This document shows, in pieces, positions 44,867-53,903 of a DNA stretch of 64,000 nucleotides. This DNA comes from Nocardia brasiliensis ATCC 700358. GTDB lineage: Bacteria; Actinomycetota; Actinomycetes; Mycobacteriales; Mycobacteriaceae. Where the stretch lies: assembly GCF_000250675.2 (NCBI RefSeq), contig NC_018681.1, positions 1,798,001-1,862,000 of the forward strand, written 5' to 3'. Position 1 is the stretch's first letter, and every line of letters begins with the position of its first letter. The translations under genes were made by a program, and so were the position numbers. The notes beneath the pieces are model-generated. The model did not search any database and was not told the DNA's origin. It saw only the letters and a program-made list of their open reading frames with translations.

Positions 44867-46147
44867 TCAGCTCGCGTCGCGATCCAGCAGGTGTGGTTCG
44901 CGGCGGAGCAGCTCCGTGCATCGGCCACCCCGTACGCCGATCACCGACATCGCGGGCCCGCGGTGGTACGCCCCGGTGCACGGTACGGCCAGCAGTTCGC
45001 CGGGGCGTAGGTCGGCGGGCAACCGTACGTCGGCCGCGAGGATGACGTCGCCCGCGCGCCCCGCCACGGTGGCGCTGGACAGCGGCCCGGACGGCCGCCG
45101 ATTCGCCACGACCGTGCCCGAGTAGGCCACGGTTCGAATATCGCCCCGTTCCTCGCTGTCGATGACGACCGAAATGCGGCCGCCGTCATTGTGTTTCACC
45201 GACAGCACGCGGTACAGCGTGATACCCGCCCGCGCGACGATGCCGCGTCCCGGCTCCAGCGCGACGTTCGGCCGGGGGAAATGCTGTCGCGCACAGGCGG
45301 CGTCGAGTGCGTCTTCGATGATGGCGGCCAGCTCGGTGAGGTTCATCTCGGCGTCGCCGTTGCGGTAGGCGATGGCGTGACCGCCACCGAGGTCCAGATC
45401 GGTGAGCAGGCGCTCGTGGTCGCGGCGGACCTGCGCCATCTCGGCGACCAGCCGCCGGATCGCCTCGCCGTAGTGGTCCGGGTTGTAGATCTGCGAACCG
45501 AGATGGCAGTGCAACCCGATCAGGTCGAGCGTCGGCGTGCCGAGCACCCGGGCCACCGCGGTGGGGATGTCACCGAGCGCGAAACCAGGGGTGTCGGCGT
45601 CGTCCCAGGTCGGGTAGCCGTCGCGCCCGATCCCGGGTGCGACGCGCAGCAGCACGCGCTGCGGTCGGGTGGCGATCGAGGCGAGCACACCGATCTCGTC
45701 CAGCGACCCCACCACGATCCGGCCGACCCCGCGGGCCACCGCCGTCTCCAGCGTGGCTCGCGGAGTCCGGTTGGCATGCAAGATGATTCGCTTCGGATCG
45801 ACACCCGCGGCGAAGGCCGCGGCCAAGTCTGCCGCCGTGCACGCGACCACCGAGAGTCCCTCGGCGGTGACCCAGTTCGCGATCCCGCGTACCAGCAAGG
45901 CCGTTGCGGCGTAGCCGATCTCGGCTTCGGCGAAGGTCTTGCGATACGCCCGGCAGCGCTGTCGGACCTCGCGCTCGTCGACCACTCGCAGCGCGGTGCC
46001 GTAGCTGTCGGCGATCTCGGTGAGCGCCACGCCGCCGAGCACGATCCGGCCGTCGGCGTCGCGGGTGGCGCCTGCGGGCCACACCGCGGAATCCAGCTGT
46101 GCGGCCGCTCCCGGCCGAGGTGGCGACAAGAAGTCCACTAGCGTCAC
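44867..46147 (-). CDS. Diaminopimelate decarboxylase paralogue lacking the PLP lysine
   Basis: A 426-residue protein with the fold III decarboxylase layout but several catalytic positions lost. Where its neighbour has YAGKAL with the PLP lysine at residue 82, this protein has YAATAL (Thr82; AAG to ACG at the matching codon). The substrate loop DGGMSDNPR is replaced by DSEERGDIR, and the final YN..RP segment is gone. HCHLGSQI, GGGHAIAY and LEPGRGIVARAG remain. The reading frame is intact, so it is probably an inactive paralogue kept for another role rather than debris. It shares a leader hairpin and start context with the active copy upstream (tandem duplication). Regulatory or antizyme-like function is a guess. 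Confidence 0.85.
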   Translation of the reverse strand: MTLVDFLSPPRPGAAAQLDSAVWPAGATRDADGRIVLGGVALTEIADSYGTALRVVDEREVRQRCRAYRKTFAEAEIGYAATALLVRGIANWVTAEGLSVVACTAADLAAAFAAGVDPKRIILHANRTPRATLETAVARGVGRIVVGSLDEIGVLASIATRPQRVLLRVAPGIGRDGYPTWDDADTPGFALGDIPTAVARVLGTPTLDLIGLHCHLGSQIYNPDHYGEAIRRLVAEMAQVRRDHERLLTDLDLGGGHAIAYRNGDAEMNLTELAAIIEDALDAACARQHFPRPNVALEPGRGIVARAGITLYRVLSVKHNDGGRISVVIDSEERGDIRTVAYSGTVVANRRPSGPLSSATVAGRAGDVILAADVRLPADLRPGELLAVPCTGAYHRGPAMSVIGVRGGRCTELLRREPHLLDRDAS

Positions 46148-46167
46148 GGCTGCTCTCCTGATCCGCT

Positions 46168-46191
46168 CCCCGCTTTCTCTGTACTGCGGGG
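46168..46191 (-). promoter_or_regulatory. Leader hairpin of the inactive paralogue
   Basis: CCCCGC and GCGGGG pair around a twelve-base loop just upstream of the AGGAG site. The same stem, flanked by GGCGTAGT on its 5' side, precedes the active copy at 47700, so the leader was duplicated with the gene and kept. Confidence 0.45.
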
Positions 46192-46337
46192 CCTATCAAC
46201 TACTACGCCTTTGCGTAGACCCGCGGCAGGTCGTTTAGCGCAACCTTGACCACCGGCCCCGTGATCTTGACGAATCACTGACACGCGCCGAACGCACCGG
46301 CCTGTCGCACGAGTCGGACAGGCCGGTGCGAACCCGT

Positions 46338-47681
46338 TCAGTACCCGACGTCGCGGCTCAGCAGATCCGCGGTGGTCTCCCGGCGCACCAGCTCCCGGCA
46401 CTGCCCGTGGCGCACCGCGACGATCGGCGGCCGGCCGACGCTGTTGTAGGACGAGGCGAGGCTGTGGTGGTAGGCGCCGGTGCTGGGCACCGCGAGCACC
46501 TCGCCGGGGCGCAGGTCGACCGGCAGTTGCACGTCGGTGGCCAGGATGTCGCCCGCCTCGCAGAACCGCCCCGCGACTGTCGCGGTCATGCTCGCGCAGG
46601 TGGGGTGCCGGTTTGCGACGACGACGCTGTAGCGCGCCCCGTACAGCGCGACGCGCGGGTTGTCGCTCATGCCGCCGTCCACGGTCACATAGGTGTGCCC
46701 GCCTTCGATGTGCTTGACCGAGAGCACCCGGTACAGCGTCACGCCCGCGTGCGCGACGATCGCGCGGCCCGGTTCCAGCGAGATGGTCGGGCGCGGGAAG
46801 TGCTGGCGCGCGCAGGCCGCGTCGAGCGCGTCCTCGATGATGGCAGCCAGGTCGGCGAGGTCCATCGCGATATCGCCGGTGCGGTAGGCCACCGCGTGCC
46901 CGCCGCCGAGATCCAGCTCGGTGAGCAGGTGGCCGTGGTCGGCCCGGACGCGCGCCATCTCGGCGACCATCCGGCGCACCGCCTCGCCGTAGTAGTCCGG
47001 ATCGTGGATCTGCGAGCCGAGGTGGCAGTGGAAGCCCACCAGGTTCAGCTTGGGCTGGCGCAGGATGCGGGCGACCGCCTCGGCCGCGGTGTCGCCGCCG
47101 AGCGGGAAGCCGAACTTCTGGTCGGTGACACCGGTTTTCACCGCGGGATGTCCGTGCACGTCGATGCCGGGGGAGAGGCGGAGCAGGACATTCTGCGAAT
47201 CGGTGACCAGCGCCGAGAGCAGGGTGATCTCGGCCAGCGAGTCGACCACGATGCGGCCGACCCCGGCCTGCACCGCGGCGGTGAGTTCGTCGAACGATTT
47301 GCCGTTGCCGTGCATGATGATCCGCCGCGGCGCGACGCCGGCGGCGAGTGCGATGGCCAGTTCCCCGGCGGAGCACACGTCCACCGACAGTCCCTCCTGG
47401 GAAACCCAGTTGGCGACCGCGCGAATCATCAAAGCCTTACCGGCGTAGATGATCTCGGCCTCGGGGAAGGCCTTGCGGTAGGCCCGGCAGCGTTCCCGGA
47501 CCTCGCGCTCGTCCAGGACGTAGGTCGGAGTGCCGTACTGGTCCGCGATATCGGCGAGGGCGACCCCGCCGATCGTTATGCGGCCCGCGTCGTCGTAATG
47601 CGTGTCCCGCGGCCATACCGCCGAGTCGAGGCGCGAGGGCATTCCCGACTTCAGCGACGGGAAAATTTCGAGCAGCGTCAC
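46338..47681 (-). CDS. lysA: Diaminopimelate decarboxylase
   Basis: A 447-residue PLP enzyme that converts meso-diaminopimelate to lysine. PLP Lys82 is in YAGKAL; other residues kept are SVDVCSAGEL, HCHLGSQI, GGGHAVAY, LEPGRAIVAHAG, DGGMSDNPRVALYGARY and CTGAYHHSLASSYN. GTG 47681 has AGGAG six bases upstream. It is followed by an inactive copy (44867-46147). Actinobacteria usually have lysA beside argS and hom, so this is either a relocated or a second copy; both are possible from sequence alone. Confidence 0.92.
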   Translation of the reverse strand: MTLLEIFPSLKSGMPSRLDSAVWPRDTHYDDAGRITIGGVALADIADQYGTPTYVLDEREVRERCRAYRKAFPEAEIIYAGKALMIRAVANWVSQEGLSVDVCSAGELAIALAAGVAPRRIIMHGNGKSFDELTAAVQAGVGRIVVDSLAEITLLSALVTDSQNVLLRLSPGIDVHGHPAVKTGVTDQKFGFPLGGDTAAEAVARILRQPKLNLVGFHCHLGSQIHDPDYYGEAVRRMVAEMARVRADHGHLLTELDLGGGHAVAYRTGDIAMDLADLAAIIEDALDAACARQHFPRPTISLEPGRAIVAHAGVTLYRVLSVKHIEGGHTYVTVDGGMSDNPRVALYGARYSVVVANRHPTCASMTATVAGRFCEAGDILATDVQLPVDLRPGEVLAVPSTGAYHHSLASSYNSVGRPPIVAVRHGQCRELVRRETTADLLSRDVGY

Positions 47682-47699
47682 GGTGTCTCCTGTGTGCGC

Positions 47700-47721
47700 C
47701 CCCGCTATTCCGTATGCGGGG
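47700..47721 (-). promoter_or_regulatory. Leader hairpin of lysA
   Basis: CCCCGC and GCGGGG pair around a ten-base loop that differs from the paralogue leader while the stem is identical; GGCGTAGT also recurs upstream. A cis-acting control element is possible. It does not match the lysine riboswitch core that I can recognise. Confidence 0.45.
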
Positions 47722-47831
47722 CCGTTGTCAGGACTACGCCGATTCCCCCTGGGCAAACGTCCAGCTTACGGGTGCTTGACGAGCCGGGCCCCGATCTTGA
47801 CGGAACCTTGACCAGGCCCGTGACCGCGGTC

Positions 47832-48635
47832 TCAGCCGCCCAGCTTCCGGTAGAAGGCGCCCGCGATGGGTGCGGTGACGGCGCGCGGCCCGTACTGCCC
47901 GGCGACGCTCATGCCCTTGCTGATCAAGCCCGGCACGACGCGCATCTTGTTGCGGGCCAGCGCGTCGATGGACACCTTCGCGGTGTACTCCGAGGAGACC
48001 CACATGAAATCGGGCACCAGCCGGTCCACGATCGACGCCTCGGCGGGATCGGGCGTCTCGGTGCGCACGGGGCCGGGCGCGAGCAGTGTGACGTGCACGC
48101 CGGAATCCTTCAGCTCGCCGCGCAGCGACTCGCAGAACGTGTTGGCGAAGGCCTTGCTCGCGGCGTAGGTCGCGTTGTTCGGGATCGGCATGTTCCCCGC
48201 GGCCGAGCCGCTGATCAGGATGCCGCCGGCGCCGCGCGCGATCATGCCGGGCAGCACCGCGAGCGTGAGGTCGTGCACCGCAACGGCATTCAGTTCCATC
48301 TGGGCGCGCTCGTAGGCGAGGTCGAGTTCGGCGACCGCGCCGAAGGTGGCGATCCCGGCGTTGTTGCACAGGATCGCGATGTCGCGGGCGCCGAGTTCCT
48401 CGACCAGTGCGCCGCGCTGGGTGCGGTCGGACAGATCGACCGCGCGCACCTCGGCGGTGATGCCGTGCGCCAGCGTCAGCCGCTGCGCGAGTTCGGTGAG
48501 CACCTCACCACGGCGGGCGACCAGGATCAGCGAATAGCCGCGGGCGGCGAGGTCGGCGGCCAGCGCGGTGCCGATGCCGGAGGAGGCGCCGGTGACCACG
48601 GCGCGGTTCTCGGAGGTGGGGGAGGGCAAGCTCAC
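47832..48635 (-). CDS. cmrA: CmrA-like mycolate reductase (SDR)
   Basis: A 267-residue short-chain reductase. VVTGASSGIGTALA binds NADPH; SGSAAGNMPIPN and YAASKAFAN give Ser and Tyr-x3-Lys; the end KMRVVPGLISKGMSVAGQYGPRAV is very close to what I recall of Rv2509 of M. tuberculosis, which reduces the beta-keto mycolate precursor. The next gene (UMF1-type MFS) and the orn/HerA genes keep the same order, supporting the assignment. It argues that the organism makes mycolic acids. Regulated transcription not visible. Confidence 0.85.
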   Translation of the reverse strand: MSLPSPTSENRAVVTGASSGIGTALAADLAARGYSLILVARRGEVLTELAQRLTLAHGITAEVRAVDLSDRTQRGALVEELGARDIAILCNNAGIATFGAVAELDLAYERAQMELNAVAVHDLTLAVLPGMIARGAGGILISGSAAGNMPIPNNATYAASKAFANTFCESLRGELKDSGVHVTLLAPGPVRTETPDPAEASIVDRLVPDFMWVSSEYTAKVSIDALARNKMRVVPGLISKGMSVAGQYGPRAVTAPIAGAFYRKLGG

Positions 48636-48693
48636 GTCAGGAGCCTAAGCGATGTTTCGGGACGGCGAGGCGGGCGGTCCGCCGAGACCTCGG

Positions 48694-50052
48694 CTACTGG
48701 GCCGGTTTGTCCGTGGGACCGGTCTGCACGTCCGTCGGCGCGGGCGAACGGACCGGCAGCAGCGCGCCGAGCCCGAGCGCGAGCACGAGGACCAGCCCGA
48801 CGATGCCCGCTCGGTCGGTGTCGAACAGGATCGTGAACAGGGCGAACGAGAGCGGCGCGAGGAACGACACCGCGCGTCCCGTGGTCGTGTAGAGGCCGAA
48901 GATCTGGCCTTCCCGTCCCGGCGGCGCCAGTCGGGCGAGGAAGGACCGCGACGCGGACTGCGCCGGGCCGACGAACACGGTGAGCAGCAGCCCGAAGATC
49001 CAGAACATCAGCGGGCCGGAGACCACCAGCAGCGCGAGGCCGCACACGATCATCGACACCAGCGAGACCACGATGACGCGCTTCGGCCCGCCCCGGTCGT
49101 CGAGCCGTCCCGCGACGATCGCGCCCAGTGCCGCAACCACATTGGCGGCGATGCCGAACAGCAGTACATCGGCCTCGGCGATGTCGTACACCCGCACCGC
49201 GAGCACCGCACCGAAAGTGAAGACACCCGCGAGTCCGTCGCGGAAGACCGCGCTGGCCAACAGGAACCAGACGATGCGCTGGTCGACGCGCCACAGCTCG
49301 CCCAGGTCCCGGAACAGCACCTTGTACGACGCGAAGAACCCGGCGTTCGCGGCGCCGGGATCGGCGTCGGTGCGCGGTAATTCGGGGACGGTGAACAGCA
49401 CCGGCAGCGCGAACGCCGCGAACCAGACCGCCGCGACGACGGCGACCAACCGGATGTTGAGTCCGTCGTCGGTGGGAATGCCGAGCAGCCCGCGGTTGTC
49501 ACCGTCGCCGGAGATGAAACCGAAGTAGCAGATCAGCAGCAGGAAGATGCCGCCGAAATAGCCCATGGCCCAGCCGAACCCGGAGACCCGCCCGACATTG
49601 TCCGGGGTGGACACCTGGCGCAGCATCGCGTTGTAGGGCACGCTGGCCAGCTCGAAGAAGGCGGAGCCGAGTCCGAGCAGCAGCAGGCCGTACCCCAGAT
49701 AGTGATAGTCGTCGTGCACGAAGAACAGCAGTGTCATCGACGCGATGCAGAGCCCGGTCAAGAAGGCAAGGGAGCGTTTGCGTTTCGCCGACGCGTCGAA
49801 CCGCTGCCCGAAGATCGGCGCGGTCAGCGCCACCAGCAGCCCGGCGGCGCCGAGGGTCAGGCCGAGCCAGGTACTCGACGAGAAGGGGCCGGGCAGATCG
49901 TCACCGACCTTGTCGGTCAGGTACACGGAGAAGACGAACGTGAGGATCACGGCGTTGAAGGCGGACGATCCCCAATCCCAGAATCCCCACGCCACCACCT
50001 GTGCGCGCCCGGCGGCCTGTCCGACAGTCGCTCGCGCGTTCACCTCGGTCAT
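48694..50052 (-). CDS. UMF1-type MFS transporter
   Basis: A 452-residue transporter with about twelve helices. The N-terminal WGFWDWGSSAFNAVILTFVFSVYLT is the UMF1 (Atg22-like) hallmark, seen here in part as WDWGSSAFNAVI. The central loop has ASVPYNAMLRQVS and GRVSGFGWAMGYFGG. The M. tuberculosis counterpart Rv2508c follows cmrA in the same way. Substrate unknown; members are often linked to amino acid or lipid export. Confidence 0.88.
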   Translation of the reverse strand: MTEVNARATVGQAAGRAQVVAWGFWDWGSSAFNAVILTFVFSVYLTDKVGDDLPGPFSSSTWLGLTLGAAGLLVALTAPIFGQRFDASAKRKRSLAFLTGLCIASMTLLFFVHDDYHYLGYGLLLLGLGSAFFELASVPYNAMLRQVSTPDNVGRVSGFGWAMGYFGGIFLLLICYFGFISGDGDNRGLLGIPTDDGLNIRLVAVVAAVWFAAFALPVLFTVPELPRTDADPGAANAGFFASYKVLFRDLGELWRVDQRIVWFLLASAVFRDGLAGVFTFGAVLAVRVYDIAEADVLLFGIAANVVAALGAIVAGRLDDRGGPKRVIVVSLVSMIVCGLALLVVSGPLMFWIFGLLLTVFVGPAQSASRSFLARLAPPGREGQIFGLYTTTGRAVSFLAPLSFALFTILFDTDRAGIVGLVLVLALGLGALLPVRSPAPTDVQTGPTDKPAQ

Positions 50053-50184
50053 GCCGCGCAGCCTATCCGCCGCGGGGCGTCGCCGGTGGCCGACGAAGCG
50101 GCCTGCGCGCCGATTCGATACCGGGGTGCTACGCGCGGGCCGCGGATCTCGTTCCGGCGAGTTACCGGCACGGTAGCCGAACGT

Positions 50185-50202
50185 TATGCACTCAGTTGCA
50201 TA
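50185..50202. promoter_or_regulatory. PadR operator palindrome
   Basis: TATGCA-CTCAGT-TGCATA is a perfect 6-6-6 inverted repeat 30 bases before the PadR gene, between it and the divergent MFS gene. PadR proteins usually bind such sites near their own promoter. Confidence 0.55.
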
Positions 50203-50231
50203 GTACTGGGTGTTACGGCTAATCTGTCGCC

Positions 50232-50789
50232 ATGGCCCTCGAGCATGCGCTGCTGGTATCGCTGACCGAGCGGGCCGGCTCGGGGTACGAGCTGGCGCGC
50301 CGCTTCGAGAAGTCCATCGGCTACTTCTGGAGCGCCACCCATCAGCAGATCTACCGGGTGCTCAAGCGCATGGAAGAGTCCGGCTGGCTGAACAGCGAGT
50401 CGGTGGTCCAGGAGGGCAGGCCGGACAAGAAGGTGTACTCGGTGAGCGAGGCCGGCCGCACGGAGCTGGCCCGCTGGATCGCCGAACCGTCCGACACCGG
50501 CACCCCGCGCAACGAGCTCGCGATCAAGATCCGCGCCGCCGCCTACGGTGACATCACCGCGCTGTGCGCCGAGGTCGCCCGCCACCGTGACCAGCACGCC
50601 CAGCGCCTAGAGGTGTACCGCCTCATCGAAAAACGCGACTTTCCGGTCCCGGATCAGCTCTCCGGGACGGCTCTGCACCAGTTCCTCGTCTTGCGCGCGG
50701 GCATCCGCGTGGAGGCGGGGTTCATCGAATGGTGCGACGAAGTTCTGCAAGCCCTGCGCCCGAGTGCGACAGCCCCGCACCCGGATTGA
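50232..50789 (+). CDS. PadR family transcriptional regulator
   Basis: A 185-residue regulator. The winged helix reads LEHALLVSLTERAGSGYELARRF, cut here, followed by QQIYRVLKRMEESGWL and the wing KKVYSVSEAGRTELARW. A C-terminal dimerisation helix follows. It lies just upstream of the FadH-like gene (19 bases), so it may control it, and a palindrome is in the divergent promoter. The inducer is unknown; PadR proteins often sense phenolic acids. Confidence 0.9.
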   Translation: MALEHALLVSLTERAGSGYELARRFEKSIGYFWSATHQQIYRVLKRMEESGWLNSESVVQEGRPDKKVYSVSEAGRTELARWIAEPSDTGTPRNELAIKIRAAAYGDITALCAEVARHRDQHAQRLEVYRLIEKRDFPVPDQLSGTALHQFLVLRAGIRVEAGFIEWCDEVLQALRPSATAPHPD

Positions 50790-50808
50790 CCGAAAGCGAG
50801 ACGCGCCG

Positions 50809-52839
50809 ATGAGTTCCTTCCCGCATCTTTTCGAGCCCTTGGACCTCGGCTTCACCACCTTGCGCAACCGCGTGGTGATGGGGTCGATGCACACCGGCCT
50901 GGAGGACCGTGCCTGGGACACCAACAAGCTGGCCGCCTATTTCGCCGAACGCGCCCGCGGCGGTGTCGGCCTGATCATCACCGGCGGTTACGCGCCCAAC
51001 CGCACCGGGTGGCTGCTGCCATTCGGCTCCAAGCTGACCAACAAGACCGAGGCCTACCGGCATCGGGTGATCACCAAGGCGGTGCACAAGGAGGGCGGCA
51101 AGATCGCCATCCAGATCCTGCACGCCGGCCGCTATTCCTATGTGCCGGGCAGCGTTTCCGCGTCCTCGATCAAAGCGCCGATCAACCCGTTCCGTCCGCG
51201 CAAGCTGTCGTCCAAGGGGATCGAGAGCACCATCGACGACTATGTGCGCTGCGCGCGGCTGGCCCAGTTCGCGGGCTACGACGGCTGCGAAATCATGGGC
51301 GGTGAAGGCTATTTCATCAACCAGTTCCTCGCGCCGCGCACCAACAGGCGCACCGACAAGTGGGGCGGTTCGGCCGAGAACCGCCGCCGGATCGCGGTGG
51401 AGATCGTGCGCCGCACCCGCGCCGCGCTCGGCCCGAAGTTCATCATCGTGTTCCGGCTCTCGATGGCCGAGCTGGTCGAGAAGGGCCAGACCTTCGATGA
51501 GATCGTCGCGCTGGCCAAGGAATTGGAGGCGGCGGGCGCGAACATCCTGAACACCGATATCGGCTGGCACGAGGCGCGGGTGCCGACCATCGTGACCTCG
51601 GTGCCGCGGGCGGCCTTCGTCGAGTTCACCGCGAAGATCACCAAGCAGGTGAGCATTCCGGTCTGCGCGTCGAACCGGATCAACATGCCCGAGATCGCCG
51701 AGGAGATCCTCACTCGTGGTGACGCGCAACTGGTTTCGCTGGCCCGCCCGTTCCTCACCGACCCGGAGTGGGTGAACAAGGCCAAGCAGGACCGGATCGA
51801 CGAGATCAACACCTGCATCGCCTGCAACCAGGCCTGCCTCGACCACGCGTTCCAGCGCAAGACCGTGTCCTGCCTGTTGAATCCGCGGGCGGGGCACGAG
51901 ACCGAGCTGCAGCTGCTGCCCACCCGCCGCACCAAACGGATCGCGGTGGTCGGCGCCGGACCGGCCGGGCTGTCCGCCGCGGTCAACCTCGCCGAGCGCG
52001 GTCATCGCGTCGACCTGTTCGAAGCCGACGACAAGATCGGCGGCCAGTTCGACATCGCGCGCCGTATCCCCGGCAAGGAAGAGTTCGACGAGTCCATCCG
52101 CTACTACCGGCGCAAGCTCGAAGTCACCGGCGTGACAGTGCATTTGAACAAGCGCGTGAGCGCGGCCGAACTCGTCGCGGGCCGGTACGACGAGGTGGTG
52201 CTCGCCACCGGCGTCAAGCCGCGCATCCCGAACATCCCGGGTATCGACCATCCGATGGTGCTGTCCTATGCCGAACTGGTCCGGGAGGAGCGGCCGGTCG
52301 GCAAGCGCGTCGCGGTGATCGGTGCCGGCGGTATCGGATACGACGTCAGCGAATTCCTCACCGTCGAAGGCCATCCCACGCTCAAGCTCGACGAGTGGAA
52401 GGAAGAGTGGGGCGTCGACGCAGACAACGAGCAGGCCCCCGGTCAGCTCACCGAGCCCAAGCCGGCGCCGGCCGCGCGCGAGGTCGTTCTCCTGCAACGC
52501 AAGTCGACACCGTTCGGCAAGGACCTGGGTAAGACCACCGGGTGGGTGCATCGCGCGGCGCTGAAAGCCAAGGGCGTCGACCACATCGGCGGGGTCAACT
52601 ACGAGCGCATCGACGACCACGGCCTGCACATCAGTTTCGGTGAGAAACGGCAACGCCCCCAGCTGATCCCGGTCGACAACGTGATCGTCTGCGCCGGCCA
52701 GGAGTCCGTGCGCGACCTGGAGGGCGAACTGCGCGCCGCGGGCGTGAACCTGCACCTCATCGGCGGCGCCGAACTCGCCGCGGAGTTGGACGCCAAGCGG
52801 GCGATCGATCAGGGCACACGGCTGGCGGCTCGTCTCTGA
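50809..52839 (+). CDS. NADPH-dependent 2,4-dienoyl-CoA reductase (FadH type)
   Basis: A 676-residue iron-sulfur flavoprotein. The N-terminal TIM barrel binds FMN (RNRVVMGSMHTGLED; CEIMGGEGYFINQF). The 4Fe-4S cysteines are in CIACNQACLDHAF and VSCLLNPRAG. Then FAD and NADPH domains with VVGAGPAGLSAAVN and VIGAGGIGYDVSEF. Such enzymes reduce 2,4-dienoyl-CoA during beta-oxidation of unsaturated fatty acids, or related enones. It follows the PadR gene and may be its target. Confidence 0.93.
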   Translation: MSSFPHLFEPLDLGFTTLRNRVVMGSMHTGLEDRAWDTNKLAAYFAERARGGVGLIITGGYAPNRTGWLLPFGSKLTNKTEAYRHRVITKAVHKEGGKIAIQILHAGRYSYVPGSVSASSIKAPINPFRPRKLSSKGIESTIDDYVRCARLAQFAGYDGCEIMGGEGYFINQFLAPRTNRRTDKWGGSAENRRRIAVEIVRRTRAALGPKFIIVFRLSMAELVEKGQTFDEIVALAKELEAAGANILNTDIGWHEARVPTIVTSVPRAAFVEFTAKITKQVSIPVCASNRINMPEIAEEILTRGDAQLVSLARPFLTDPEWVNKAKQDRIDEINTCIACNQACLDHAFQRKTVSCLLNPRAGHETELQLLPTRRTKRIAVVGAGPAGLSAAVNLAERGHRVDLFEADDKIGGQFDIARRIPGKEEFDESIRYYRRKLEVTGVTVHLNKRVSAAELVAGRYDEVVLATGVKPRIPNIPGIDHPMVLSYAELVREERPVGKRVAVIGAGGIGYDVSEFLTVEGHPTLKLDEWKEEWGVDADNEQAPGQLTEPKPAPAAREVVLLQRKSTPFGKDLGKTTGWVHRAALKAKGVDHIGGVNYERIDDHGLHISFGEKRQRPQLIPVDNVIVCAGQESVRDLEGELRAAGVNLHLIGGAELAAELDAKRAIDQGTRLAARL

Positions 52840-52954
52840 ATCGACGCCAGGTCTCGAATGTGACGTAGCTCATATTTGTTCGGTCGTGGAACCGGACGTG
52901 CCGACGCGCGTCTAAAGCCATGACAGGACAACAGCATTCGAGACAGGAATTGAT

Positions 52955-53215
52955 ATGAGGCTGCGTACGGCCAGTGTCTTGGTTTTCGCCGCGATCATGG
53001 GGTCGGGGCTGCTCGCCGCCGGCTCGGCGACGGCAAACCCCATCGGGCTCGGCGGATTCGGTTCGGTGCAGGGCGCCACGCCGCCCGAGGGGTGCGTGCC
53101 CCCGCCGCTGGGCTCGGACGGCAAGCCGTTGCCGCCGCCGGTCGGCCCCGACGGCAAGCCGTTGCCGCCGCCGTCCGACCTCAACGGTAAGCCCTGCCCG
53201 CCGCCCAACCGGTAA
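52955..53215 (+). CDS. Small secreted proline-rich repeat protein
   Basis: An 86-residue protein: signal peptide to about residue 27 (ATA-N cleavage), then a short spacer and three copies of a GKPLPPP-like motif (SDGKPLPPP, PDGKPLPPP, LNGKPCPPP), with two cysteines. The repeats suggest an extended extracellular peptide. I do not recognise a characterised family; it could bind a wall component. The start has AGGAATTG. Confidence 0.7.
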   Translation: MRLRTASVLVFAAIMGSGLLAAGSATANPIGLGGFGSVQGATPPEGCVPPPLGSDGKPLPPPVGPDGKPLPPPSDLNGKPCPPPNR

Positions 53216-53316
53216 CTCGGCTAACTGGAACGCGTTTCATCTCTGACCGTCGAATGCCCACGGGGACAACGCAAGCGTGTTTACGATCGGGGTTATCGCA
53301 TACGGGAGGGGAAGTC

Positions 53317-53877
53317 ATGCGTCGTGCGGCGACGTTCGCCATCGCACTGTTATCGCTCACCGGCGCTGCACTTGTGCCGCAACCACTTGCGTCCGCTGCG
53401 CCGGTGAGCACCGCGAGCTGCTTCCTCGCGGGAGCCGAGCGGGCGCTTCCGCCGGGGCTCAGCTTGGAACCGTCGCAGCAGCAGGTCCGTAACCGGGGGC
53501 TTTCGATCGTCTGCGCCGGACGGCTCGCCGGTCGGGAACTGAATCCGTTCCGGGCGGGCGTGTTCGATGCCGATGTCACCACCGGCACCCGGCCCGGCCT
53601 GGGCAGTACCGGCACGTGCCTGACCGACGGCGGGGAAGGGCACGTCACGGTGCGGTTGCCCACGACGGACGGTGGCACGCTGCAACTCGACGGACCTGCC
53701 ACCTACGTCAGCGTCGGCGCCGAGAACTTCATGGAGGGCTATCTCGGCCCCTACCACTATGTTTCGTTCGTCCAGTCGATGCCGGACCTGAACCATCTGG
53801 ACGAGAACTGCGTCACCAAGCCGGTCCAGCACTGGATCAGCGCGGGCCCGATCGTGCTCTTCGACGCCGCCGAGTGA
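53317..53877 (+). CDS. Secreted protein of unknown function
   Basis: A 186-residue protein with a strong GGAGGGG site before ATG 53317. MRRAATFAIALLSLTGAALV is the signal peptide, with cleavage after ASA near residue 27. The mature part holds four cysteines, at positions consistent with two disulfides. No enzymatic motif was recognised. It precedes the KOW-like gene by 26 bases. Confidence 0.78.
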   Translation: MRRAATFAIALLSLTGAALVPQPLASAAPVSTASCFLAGAERALPPGLSLEPSQQQVRNRGLSIVCAGRLAGRELNPFRAGVFDADVTTGTRPGLGSTGTCLTDGGEGHVTVRLPTTDGGTLQLDGPATYVSVGAENFMEGYLGPYHYVSFVQSMPDLNHLDENCVTKPVQHWISAGPIVLFDAAE

Positions 53878-53903
53878 GCGCCGTACCGGATTACTGTGGG
53901 GGC

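Noticed and set aside
46168..47721. Lysine riboswitch
   Set aside because: The five-helix core sequences of the known lysine riboswitch are not recognisable; only a simple hairpin is shared.
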